Source: JAXGQD01 sp964401615
GTDB taxonomy: Bacteria; Bacillota; Clostridia; Saccharofermentanales; Fastidiosipilaceae
Direction: 5' to 3'
DNA: 8,394 bases
Assembly: GCA_964401615.1 (NCBI GenBank)
Contig: CAYNZF010000079.1
Coordinates: 1-8,394, forward strand
Each line of letters opens with the position of its first letter. Within the stretch, counting starts at the first letter, position 1. Of the stretch, positions 1 through 5,815 are shown in pieces. The position numbers and the translations under genes are program-made. Below the pieces are notes generated by a model. The model had not been told where the DNA came from and made no database searches. It was given only the letters and a program-made list of their open reading frames with translations.

Positions 1-24
1 GGTGCTGTAATACTCTTCGGATTG

Positions 25-234
25 TTACATGCTCAGCTTTGCTTCAAAAGTGTGGGGATCATGCAGATCGATGACGCCAAACAAGACATTCGTTTCTTCG
101 TCCAGGAAAATCGAATAGTTGCTGCCACCATATTCATGAATCATCGCGATCATTTCGGGCCACAGCTCGTTGTGACGTTTTTCATACTCATCCGCCATGC
201 CGGGGTGTAGTTTCATCTTAAATGCACGTGTCAT
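25..234 (-). CDS. rhaM: L-rhamnose mutarotase, truncated by an in-frame stop
   Basis: RhaM interconverts the alpha and beta anomers of L-rhamnose in the cytoplasm so that RhaA receives its preferred form. The start region (MTRAFKMKLHPG) and the segment EYEKRHNELWPEM, followed by NYSIFLDEETNVLF, match the RhaM family, including Tyr17 and His21, the positions of the known active-site Tyr and His. The start at 234 is supported by AAGGAG at 241-246, 6 bases upstream. The family is usually about 104 residues, but this frame stops after 69 (TAA at 25-27). Reading past the stop gives QSEEYYST up to the window edge, which aligns without gaps to the family segment around the conserved WW pair. The stop falls where E. 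coli RhaM has an Asp. The gene is therefore probably disrupted or mis-sequenced rather than naturally short. It is divergent from the AraC regulator. Confidence 0.8.
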   Translation of the reverse strand: MTRAFKMKLHPGMADEYEKRHNELWPEMIAMIHEYGGSNYSIFLDEETNVLFGVIDLHDPHTFEAKLSM

Positions 235-375
235 AATTGGCTCCTTATCTAAAGATTCTCATCTGAATTGCTTATGTGTACAGACTAACCTTGACAAAAT
301 GAGATTGCATCACTTAGGCTTGTTGAATAATAACAATATCTTGCTTTGTTTTGCATTCAATAAGAGGTGCTCAAA
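235..375. promoter_or_regulatory. Divergent promoter region between rhaM and the AraC regulator
   Basis: This 141-bp stretch separates two divergent genes and must hold both promoters. On the plus strand TTGACA (291-296) is a perfect -35 hexamer, followed after 18 bases by a weak -10-like TAGGCT (315-320). On the minus strand TTGTCA (297-292) overlaps the same site, so the two -35 elements may lie back to back, but no good minus -10 was found. A 17-bp sequence at 252-268 recurs upstream of rhaA. A short imperfect dyad, TTGTT-N7-AACAA, is at 321-337. The region is AT-rich compared with the flanking genes. Confidence 0.5.
252..268 (+). promoter_or_regulatory. Candidate rhamnose operator, copy 1
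   Basis: The sequence AAGATTCTCATCTGAAT matches 15 of 17 bases with a sequence upstream of rhaA (3827-3811 on the minus strand), including an unbroken 11-base core AAGATTCTCAT. Relative to the AraC gene it lies 28 bases upstream of the TTGACA hexamer. It also contains a small internal dyad (ATTC-N6-GAAT). Binding by the adjacent AraC-family protein is an inference from its presence in both rhamnose promoters. It could equally act on rhaM, whose start is only 17 bases away from it. Confidence 0.4.
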
Positions 376-1290
376 ATGTCTAAAAGCAAATTATTCGAAA
401 AATTATCATTTGATTGGACGGAAGAATCCATCCGCCTCTTTGTCACTCCGACTCCGCTGAGTAAAGCACTGCCCTATTTCATTCAGGAGGCCGGCGATTT
501 CAGTACGTTTTACCCCTATTACACGGAACGCACACATCTGAAGTCTTATCAGTTTATTTACACCCTGCAGGGCGAAGGTCAGCTGGAATATTTCAACGAG
601 ACCTTTCACATCACGCCGGGGCAGCTTTTTTTGATCGATTGTAATGTGAACCACCGCTACTTTACCCCGAAAGGGAAGACCTGGGATTTTCTCTGGATTC
701 ATTTTTGGGGCAATCAGACGAAGTTTTATTTCAAAGAATTGATGCGTTCAGGATACAAGGTTTTCAACGTGCACAACCAGTTTCAAATTGAAAGCACGAT
801 GCGACGGGTGCTGGCCTTAAATCAAAAAAAATTGCTGGGTTACGACGTGCTGAGCTCGCACATGATCGATTCGCTTTTGACCGAATGCTTGCTGCATCAG
901 CTGGCCTTTGATCAGCCTTCCCTGACCATGCCGAAGGATATAGAAGATGTTATAAAAGATATCGAGGAAAACTTTAAAGAAGATCTGAATCTGGATATTC
1001 TGGCTCATCGTCACGGCATCAGCAAGTTCTATCTGGCGCACAAGTTCAAGGCCAACACACGCACCACCGTCAATGAATTTCTGATCAACACCCGCCTGAC
1101 CAACGCCAAAGAGCTGCTGCGCAATACGGACACGACCATCACCGAGATTACCTTTGAAGTGGGTATGAACAACGTGACGCATTTTATCAACCTGTTTAAA
1201 AACAGAGAGGGGCTTACGCCCCTCGCCTATCGAAAAATGTGGCTTAGCGGTACCAAAAAGGACTACGGTTACAGTAAGATCATCGAATGA
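376..1290 (+). CDS. AraC-family transcriptional regulator, probable rhamnose-responsive activator
   Basis: This 304-residue protein has the two-part AraC layout. Residues about 55-125 form a cupin-like sensor domain, with YTLQGEGQLEYFNETFHITP, PGQLFLIDCNVNHRY and WIHFWG. Residues about 190-288 form the double helix-turn-helix: the first helix pair is around LAHRHGISKFYLAHKFKA, and the second runs from ITEITFEVGMNNVTHFINLF to the family's closing GLTPLAYRK. The ATG at 376 is preferred because AAGAGGTG (362-369) is correctly spaced from it. A GTG at 367 would start inside that ribosome binding site. The gene is divergent from rhaM and convergent with the rhaA-aldolase operon, whose stop is 36 bases away. 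By analogy with RhaS/RhaR it probably senses L-rhamnose and activates these genes. That role is inferred from position; the family assignment is firm. I give no symbol because RhaS and RhaR cannot be told apart here. Confidence 0.9.
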   Translation: MSKSKLFEKLSFDWTEESIRLFVTPTPLSKALPYFIQEAGDFSTFYPYYTERTHLKSYQFIYTLQGEGQLEYFNETFHITPGQLFLIDCNVNHRYFTPKGKTWDFLWIHFWGNQTKFYFKELMRSGYKVFNVHNQFQIESTMRRVLALNQKKLLGYDVLSSHMIDSLLTECLLHQLAFDQPSLTMPKDIEDVIKDIEENFKEDLNLDILAHRHGISKFYLAHKFKANTRTTVNEFLINTRLTNAKELLRNTDTTITEITFEVGMNNVTHFINLFKNREGLTPLAYRKMWLSGTKKDYGYSKIIE

Positions 1291-1326
1291 AGCTGCGTAG
1301 CGGAAAATTTTGGTTCAAGCGTTTTT

Positions 1327-2424
1327 TCAACCATTGATTTCGTTGATTTTCTGACGATATTTTTCTGATTCCCAGTTACCGATAAAACTTCTGGCTGCTT
1401 CACCCATTACTGAGAGGGGCAGACCTCTGGCCGCAATCGTTTCAACAATGTAAATCACCGCCACCAGGGTTTCTTCCACGACCTGCGCTTTTGTAGCCGG
1501 GATATGGTAGAAAACCTCGCCGTCCGAGCGGATATTCGCTTTACCATCGACCCGCTCAGCGGCGAAAGAAAGTGTGCCTGTGAGGAACACTTGCTGATCC
1601 GGGTAGAGGAGTACTTTTTCAAAGAATTCAGCATCGTATTTACCCGTGGCGAGGCGTTCCCGCAGATATTCAGTTGTGGAGCGGCTGTGTCCATCCTCAT
1701 CCACCGCAATGGTGATTTCCGGGAAGTCTTTGGCTGAGGTTCCAAAGTAAGCGGCCAGACGCAGGTTGACATCTTCGTGAATATCCAAACAGATTTGTTC
1801 ATCGTCCGAGGTGACAATCAGACCGTGATTCTGCATCAGAATGACTTCAGGATAGCGGCCTTGCAGTGCTTTCACACGTTCACGCTCGCATTTAATGGCA
1901 AAAGCCAGCCTTGAGCCGGGATCGGTATAAGCGACCAGGCCCCACAGGTACGGAGCATCACTGAGAGCTTCCGTGAGCACCTGGCCTGATGCCGCGGTGC
2001 AGGCCGCCAGGTTGGCGTACACGCTGTGGCTGTGCGCGACGAAGCGGTCCAAAACGGCATGAAAACCGGCCTCGACCGAGGGCCTCACGGCAGCCAGACC
2101 CTCGATGGCCATGGTCGCTTCTTTCGCTTTAGTCGAGCCGCTCTTTTCCACGTCCTCGAAGTCAGTGGCGACATGATTCAAATAAAAGTCCTGAAGAGCC
2201 GCGTAGTCCATGACTGCGTAGCCTTGAGCGGGCTTAATGTCGGACAGTTTATAGCCTGACGCTTTAATGGCCATCAGCTGATCGTTCAATTTGACTGAGG
2301 TGTTTCCGCCTCCGCCCTGCACGTAATCGACGCGTGCCCCGACGGTGGAAGAGAGCTTGACGTAAGCATCTAGCAAAGTGCGATGTTCTTTGACAAAAGC
2401 CGGTATTTCATTTATTTGATTCAT
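1327..2424 (-). CDS. Class II aldolase, probable rhamnulose-1-phosphate aldolase (stand-alone RhaD/RhaE aldolase domain)
   Basis: This 365-residue protein belongs to the class II aldolase/adducin family. Visible marks are the phosphate-binding glycine-rich segment GGGGNTSVK (residues 37-45), a likely zinc-binding pair in HSHSVYANL (His131, His133) and a third ligand in LMQNHGLIV (His200). The family cleaves L-rhamnulose 1-phosphate to dihydroxyacetone phosphate and L-lactaldehyde. The closest architecture I recognise is the N-terminal half of the Firmicutes/proteobacterial bifunctional enzyme (RhaEW/YuxG, COG3347). That enzyme carries a C-terminal short-chain dehydrogenase and is about 680-690 residues long; the dehydrogenase is absent here. 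The ATG at 2424 overlaps the rhaA stop as ATGA, and AGGAG (2436-2432) lies within the end of rhaA. The two genes are thus one translationally coupled unit. The exact substrate is inferred from the rhaA and rhaM neighbours. Confidence 0.85.
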   Translation of the reverse strand: MNQINEIPAFVKEHRTLLDAYVKLSSTVGARVDYVQGGGGNTSVKLNDQLMAIKASGYKLSDIKPAQGYAVMDYAALQDFYLNHVATDFEDVEKSGSTKAKEATMAIEGLAAVRPSVEAGFHAVLDRFVAHSHSVYANLAACTAASGQVLTEALSDAPYLWGLVAYTDPGSRLAFAIKCERERVKALQGRYPEVILMQNHGLIVTSDDEQICLDIHEDVNLRLAAYFGTSAKDFPEITIAVDEDGHSRSTTEYLRERLATGKYDAEFFEKVLLYPDQQVFLTGTLSFAAERVDGKANIRSDGEVFYHIPATKAQVVEETLVAVIYIVETIAARGLPLSVMGEAARSFIGNWESEKYRQKINEING

Positions 2425-3683
2425 TTTCTTGCTCCTAGTACTGTTTTTTCGTAGTTCTTCATGTCGCTGATCCAGCTTTGGCCCTGAGGGGCATTTTCTT
2501 TCATACAGTAGTAATCCCAGACAGCGCCAGTGGGCAGGGTTTTTCTTTCTTCTTGTAAAGCCAGACGCAAGGTCCAGTCACCGGCCGCTTCGGCTTGGCG
2601 TATCTTGTCTTGAGGTGCGAGTGCGGCAAAAAGCAGTGCTTTTCTGCTGTTGCGCAGTCCAATCGCCCAGGCCGCGATGCGGTTGATGGAAGCGTCGAAG
2701 AAATCCGTGCCGAGATAGACGCGATTTTCCAGACCGTTAAAGATGATTTCATCCATGATGTGCTGCAATTCGTCGTCCAGCGTCACCACGTGGTCACTGT
2801 CCCAACGCACGGGACGGCTCACGTGCAGCAAGGCTTTGTCCAAAAATTGCAGGACCGCGGTGATTTTAGCGCTGATGACTTCTGTCGGATGGAAATGGCC
2901 CGCGTCCAGACAATAAAGCAGATCGTGGGTCAAAGCGTAGCTCAGCGAATACTCGTGGCTGCAGACCGTATAGCTCTCTGCGCCAATGCCGAAAAGCTTG
3001 CTTTCCAGCGCGGGGAGAACCATCTCGTGGTCATAAGGCGTTTTAAATATTTCATCCAGAGACTCGGTCATCAAGCGACGATGCACAGCGCTGTCGGCCG
3101 GGTAATCCTTGTAGCCGTCGGGCATCCAGAAATTCACAACAACAGGCTTATTTAATTGATCTGCGAAGCCCTGCGCGATCTCCAGACTGCGTTTACCGTG
3201 TTCGACCCAGAACTTGCGGGTGTCTGCGTTCAGTGAGGAGAGTGAGAAGTTGCCGTCCATTTTTTCGTGGGCAAAATAGGTCGGGTTGAAATCGAGTCCC
3301 GTGTCCATTTTTTTGGCCCAGTCGACCCAGCCTTGGAAATCTTCGATACCGTAACGGTCACGGTCCTTGTCAGGACTGGTTTTCTCAGCATAAGACGCAT
3401 GGAGGTTCAGTTTTTTTACGCCGGGGATGTAGCTGTAGGCTTGCTCGATGTCTTGTCTCAGCTCCGCGACTGTGCGCGCACGTCCCGGATAGTTGCCGGT
3501 CGTCGCGATGCCGCCTGACAGGCTGTCCGCACCGTCGAAACCGATGACGTCATCACCTTGCCAGCAATTGAGCGACAAAGGGACTTGGCTTGCTTTTTTC
3601 ATGGCTTCTTCTGTGTCTACCCCCAACGAGGCAAATACTTCTTTGGCATACTCGTATCCTGCGATAATTTGTTTTTCGTTCAT
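2421..3683 (-). CDS. rhaA: L-rhamnose isomerase
   Basis: RhaA converts L-rhamnose to L-rhamnulose, the first committed step of the phosphorylating rhamnose pathway, using divalent metal in the cytoplasm. The protein has 420 residues, almost the same as E. coli RhaA (419). Family signatures are seen throughout: PLSLNCWQGDDV near residue 40, GGIATTGNYPGRAR (57-70), KLNLHASYAE (91-100), VNFWMPDG (183-190), LDAGHFHPTE (259-268) and SRPVRWDSDHV (289-299). The last two carry the metal-binding Asp and His residues, and LGTDFFDASINRIAAW follows. The ATG at 3683 has AAGGAG (3695-3690) 6 bases upstream. It is the first gene of a two-gene unit with the aldolase (ATGA overlap). It is separated from deoC upstream by 267 bp that should hold its own promoter. 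Confidence 0.97.
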   Translation of the reverse strand: MNEKQIIAGYEYAKEVFASLGVDTEEAMKKASQVPLSLNCWQGDDVIGFDGADSLSGGIATTGNYPGRARTVAELRQDIEQAYSYIPGVKKLNLHASYAEKTSPDKDRDRYGIEDFQGWVDWAKKMDTGLDFNPTYFAHEKMDGNFSLSSLNADTRKFWVEHGKRSLEIAQGFADQLNKPVVVNFWMPDGYKDYPADSAVHRRLMTESLDEIFKTPYDHEMVLPALESKLFGIGAESYTVCSHEYSLSYALTHDLLYCLDAGHFHPTEVISAKITAVLQFLDKALLHVSRPVRWDSDHVVTLDDELQHIMDEIIFNGLENRVYLGTDFFDASINRIAAWAIGLRNSRKALLFAALAPQDKIRQAEAAGDWTLRLALQEERKTLPTGAVWDYYCMKENAPQGQSWISDMKNYEKTVLGARK

Positions 3684-3769
3684 GTTCGGCTCCTTCTTAT
3701 CCCTGTGACTCGCATTTCTACTGAAAAATAATAGTTTAATTAATTATGAAAATTCACTTTTAAAACAGT

Positions 3770-3781
3770 ATAAGGCCTTAT
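3770..3781. repeat. 12-bp perfect palindrome at the rhaA promoter
   Basis: ATAAGGCCTTAT is perfectly self-complementary. It overlaps the best -10-like hexamer of the rhaA promoter (TATACT, minus 3772-3767). It may be a repressor site or a coincidence of AT-rich sequence around a GGCC core. Confidence 0.4.
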
Positions 3782-3810
3782 TTGAAGGAATACATCAAGT
3801 ATTGTTGGTG

Positions 3811-3827
3811 ATTAATATGAGAATCTT
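3811..3827 (-). promoter_or_regulatory. Candidate rhamnose operator, copy 2 (rhaA promoter)
   Basis: On the minus strand this reads AAGATTCTCATATTAAT and matches copy 1 at 252-268 in 15 of 17 bases. It lies 18 bases upstream of TTGATG, while copy 1 lies 28 bases upstream of TTGACA. Both copies have the same orientation relative to the promoter they precede, and the spacing differs by 10 bases, about one helical turn. Use by the AraC-family regulator is inferred. Confidence 0.4.
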
Positions 3828-3875
3828 GTTATCGCGTGTAGGCTTTGCTGCGGCAGACCTCGCTGCTTTGCGAAA

Positions 3876-3908
3876 TTTTAGGGAATTTAGTGCATAAACT
3901 CCCTAAAA
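3876..3908. repeat. 33-nt inverted repeat between deoC and rhaA
   Basis: The arms TTTTAGGGA (3876-3884) and TCCCTAAAA (3900-3908) pair perfectly over 9 bp. After one A/C mismatch, TTTA (3886-3889) pairs with TAAA (3895-3898), leaving the loop GTGCA. No long T-run follows on either strand, so it is not a standard intrinsic terminator. It could be an operator or an RNA element. It overlaps the T-tract of the weak hairpin at 3905-3922. Confidence 0.5.
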
Positions 3909-3922
3909 CTCCCCGAAGGAGC
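3905..3922 (-). terminator. Weak hairpin plus T4, possible deoC terminator
   Basis: On the minus strand, 29 bases after the deoC stop, GCTCC pairs with GGAGT around a TTCGG loop and is followed by TTTT. The stem is only 5 bp (one G-T pair) and the T-tract is short, so termination would be partial at best. Confidence 0.3.
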
Positions 3923-3950
3923 GATCCTTTCTGAGGGCAAAACCTCACAG

Positions 3951-4607
3951 TCAATCCACGAATTGCTTAATCTCCCGGACCGCTGCTGAGGCGCCGATGC
4001 GTGCACAGCCCGCCGCGACATAAGCCTGAATGTCCGCGTAAGTACGGATGCCCCCGGCGGCTTTAATTTTAACGTCAGGACCGATGTGGGCTTTGAACAG
4101 CTCGATGTCTACAAGTGTCGCACCCGCCGGGCCGAAACCGGTGGAGGTTTTGATGTAGTCTGCTTTGGCGCGGGTAACGATTTCGCAAAGCTTGATTTTC
4201 TCGGCTTCTGTTAAAAAACACGTTTCTATGATGACTTTCAGGACAAAGGGCTGCGGTACACATTGGCGAACAGCGCTGATTTCCGCGGCTATTTTATCGA
4301 AATCTCCGTTCTTGACGTCCGTGAGATTGATGACCATGTCGAGCTCGTCGGCCCCCTCGGCCAGTGCCAGCCGGCTTTCCAGGACTTTGATCTCGCTCAG
4401 GACATAGCCGTTCGGAAAACCGATTACGGTGGCGATCGTCAAATCAGGATAGGTCTCTCGAATACGTTTGACGTATGTGGGCTGTACGCAGACACACGCG
4501 CAGCCGTAGCGTCCGGCCTCCTCGCAGAGGGCCCGGATGTCAGCCCAGGTGGCGTCTTGTTTCAGGTTGCTGTGATCGATGTATTTAAAGTATTCGCTTG
4601 CTTGCAT
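3951..4607 (-). CDS. deoC: Deoxyribose-phosphate aldolase
   Basis: DeoC splits 2-deoxy-D-ribose 5-phosphate into acetaldehyde and glyceraldehyde 3-phosphate in deoxynucleoside breakdown. The 218 residues match the usual length of the short bacterial form. The family motifs are in order: IDHSNLK near the start, VIGFPNG (61-67), ADELDMVINL (86-95, containing the catalytic Asp90), LKVIIETCFL (123-132), ADYIKTSTGFGPAGAT (149-164, with Schiff-base Lys153) and VKIKAAGGIRT (179-189, with the second active-site Lys182). The ATG at 4607 follows AAGGAG (4620-4615) at 7 bases. It is divergent from the DsbA-like gene and lies upstream of rhaA on the same strand, but the 267-bp gap suggests separate transcription. 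No other deo gene (deoA, deoB, pdp) is in the window. Confidence 0.95.
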   Translation of the reverse strand: MQASEYFKYIDHSNLKQDATWADIRALCEEAGRYGCACVCVQPTYVKRIRETYPDLTIATVIGFPNGYVLSEIKVLESRLALAEGADELDMVINLTDVKNGDFDKIAAEISAVRQCVPQPFVLKVIIETCFLTEAEKIKLCEIVTRAKADYIKTSTGFGPAGATLVDIELFKAHIGPDVKIKAAGGIRTYADIQAYVAAGCARIGASAAVREIKQFVD

Positions 4608-4731
4608 ATATGATCTCCTTAGGCTCTTTACACTACCATTGTATAGGATTGTTTTGCCCGTGACATGCTAGAATTGATCTATTGCACAGCAAATTTACTG
4701 GTGAACTGAAAGAATTCCACGGGAGAAATAT
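4608..4731. promoter_or_regulatory. Divergent intergenic region, deoC and DsbA-like gene
   Basis: These 124 bp must contain promoters for both genes. On the minus strand a -10-like TATACA lies about 30 bases before the deoC start, at 4644-4639, without a convincing -35. On the plus strand TAGAAT (about 4669-4674) is -10-like, again without a good -35. No clear operator dyad was seen. Confidence 0.3.
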
Positions 4732-5607
4732 ATGAAAAGAATCATCATCACGACCTACACGGATGTGCTCTGCAGCTGGTGCTGGGCGACTGAGCCGGCC
4801 TATCGGGCATTGGAGACGCGTTTTCCGGACGAGATCGAATTTCGCTATGTGTATGGCGGCTTGGTCAGGTCAATGGCTGATTTAAACGAAACGGGTGGCG
4901 GTAGCATGGACATCGACGTGGAGACGGCCAACCGGAAAATTCTGGGGCACTGGCTGGAGGGGGTCTATCTCCATCACATGCCTATCCGGACGGAGGGTTT
5001 CGGGCTTTTTACCGAAGACCCGGAGACACAATCCAGCTACGCGCAGGGCATCGCCTTCAAGGCCGCGCAGGTGTCGAATCCGGACTTGGCCAATCGCTAT
5101 TTGAGACGCATACGCGAAGCGACTCTGACTGAGGCTAAAAGCACCGGCAAGCGGGAAGTACAAATCGAATTGGCCGGAGAGCTCGGTCTGGACATTGAGA
5201 AATTCACGCAGGCTCTGGAGGATGGCACAGCGCTCAGAAAATTCAACGGAGATTTAATGTTGACCCAGGCGCAGGGCGTGGGGGTGTTTCCGACGTTTTT
5301 TATTAAGACAGAGCGGGCCAGAGAGGGAAGAATAAGCGGTTTCAATCGCTTTGAAGATTTTGCCGAGGTTATCGCGGATCTGACGGATGGTGATTTACAG
5401 CCCTCGGCCGCGCCCTGGGATGAGGACGAATTGGAATATTTGTTTTACAAAACGCCGCGTTTGAGCAGAGAAGAACTTTTCCAAGCCTTTGATTTTGATC
5501 GTAGAGAGCAAGTGGATGAAAAAGTCGATGGGCTCGTCACGGATGGGCGGCTTGTTAAAAAAGAGGTCGGATCGTCTTACATGGTTATGAAGAGCCGAGA
5601 TTTTTAG
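4732..5607 (+). CDS. DsbA/FrnE-family thioredoxin-fold oxidoreductase, cytoplasmic
   Basis: This 291-residue protein begins with a thioredoxin-fold strand and the active-site motif CSWC at residues 14-17 (DVLCSWCWATEP). An inserted helical domain follows (about 65-180), and the fold then resumes with the cis-proline loop VFPT (Pro187). This is the DsbA/FrnE-like layout (Pfam DSBA or Thioredoxin_5 type). There is no signal peptide or membrane segment, so it should act in the cytoplasm, unlike true DsbA. Residues about 225-291 extend beyond the usual domain. They are charged and helical with a final strand-like turn, resembling a small winged-helix module, as in some Firmicutes relatives. The start has GGGAG (4721-4725) 6 bases upstream. 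Its substrate is unknown; a disulfide isomerase, stress or adaptor role (as for SpxH/YjbH or FrnE) is possible but not shown by context. Confidence 0.85.
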   Translation: MKRIIITTYTDVLCSWCWATEPAYRALETRFPDEIEFRYVYGGLVRSMADLNETGGGSMDIDVETANRKILGHWLEGVYLHHMPIRTEGFGLFTEDPETQSSYAQGIAFKAAQVSNPDLANRYLRRIREATLTEAKSTGKREVQIELAGELGLDIEKFTQALEDGTALRKFNGDLMLTQAQGVGVFPTFFIKTERAREGRISGFNRFEDFAEVIADLTDGDLQPSAAPWDEDELEYLFYKTPRLSREELFQAFDFDRREQVDEKVDGLVTDGRLVKKEVGSSYMVMKSRDF

Positions 5608-5680
5608 TTTATATTTTTAGCATAAAAGGCCGTGTCTTGCAGAAACGGTGAAATAAATCGTTAAAATAATAGCGAAAAAC

Positions 5681-5709
5681 ATGACTTGTAACTTTTTTTA
5701 CAGTACAAT
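5681..5709 (+). promoter_or_regulatory. Candidate sigma-70 promoter of the LuxR-type regulator
   Basis: ATGACT (5681-5686, 4 of 6 to consensus) and TACAAT (5704-5709, 5 of 6) are separated by exactly 17 bases. Transcription from here would give a leader of about 100 nt before the start at 5816. The rest of 5608-5815 is AT-rich, and I saw no strong terminator for the preceding gene. Confidence 0.4.
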
Positions 5710-5815
5710 TGCTATGTGATCATGAAGGAAAACTTCTTTGTATTTGGACAGCAAACGATGACGCATTTTTGATTTGAGGTTTATCGAAAATCATCCCTAA
5801 ATTGCAAGGTGAAAC

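Larger units (their letters stand above)
3684..3950 (-). promoter_or_regulatory. rhaA upstream region with promoter-like elements and several dyads
   Basis: This is the largest non-coding stretch of the window. Reading on the minus strand toward rhaA it holds: the end of the deoC transcript, with a weak hairpin; a 33-nt inverted repeat (3908-3876); two direct GCAAAGC repeats around 3871 and 3847; the 17-bp candidate operator (3827-3811); TTGATG (3798-3793); and a TATACT -10-like hexamer (3772-3767) overlapping a 12-bp palindrome. The TTGATG to TATACT spacing is 20 bases, too long for a strong sigma-70 promoter. That would fit a promoter needing an AraC-type activator. The final 60 bases are very AT-rich leader sequence. 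Confidence 0.5.

Noticed and set aside
367..375. GTG at 367 as an upstream start of the AraC regulator
   Set aside because: The GTG overlaps the ribosome binding site AAGAGGTG that serves the ATG at 376, and it adds only three residues.
1291..1330. Convergent terminator between the AraC gene and the aldolase gene
   Set aside because: Only a 5-bp stem with a 13-nt loop (TGGTT/AACCA) is seen, and the T6 run lies inside the loop rather than after the stem.
2595..3155. 186-codon open frame antisense to rhaA
   Set aside because: It lies wholly within rhaA, which is certain, has no recognisable domain or ribosome binding site, and is an expected by-product of codon bias in GC-balanced genes.
3741..3830. 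Catabolite-response (cre) site for CcpA in the rhaA promoter
   Set aside because: No sequence close to the consensus TGWAANCGNTNWCA was found in 3684-3950 or in 235-375.
1327..4607. Microcompartment-linked aldehyde pathway (class II aldolase plus deoC near each other)
   Set aside because: Rhamnose/fucose microcompartment loci do combine such aldolases, but there is no shell protein gene, no aldehyde dehydrogenase and no clear linker with an encapsulation helix on the aldolase.
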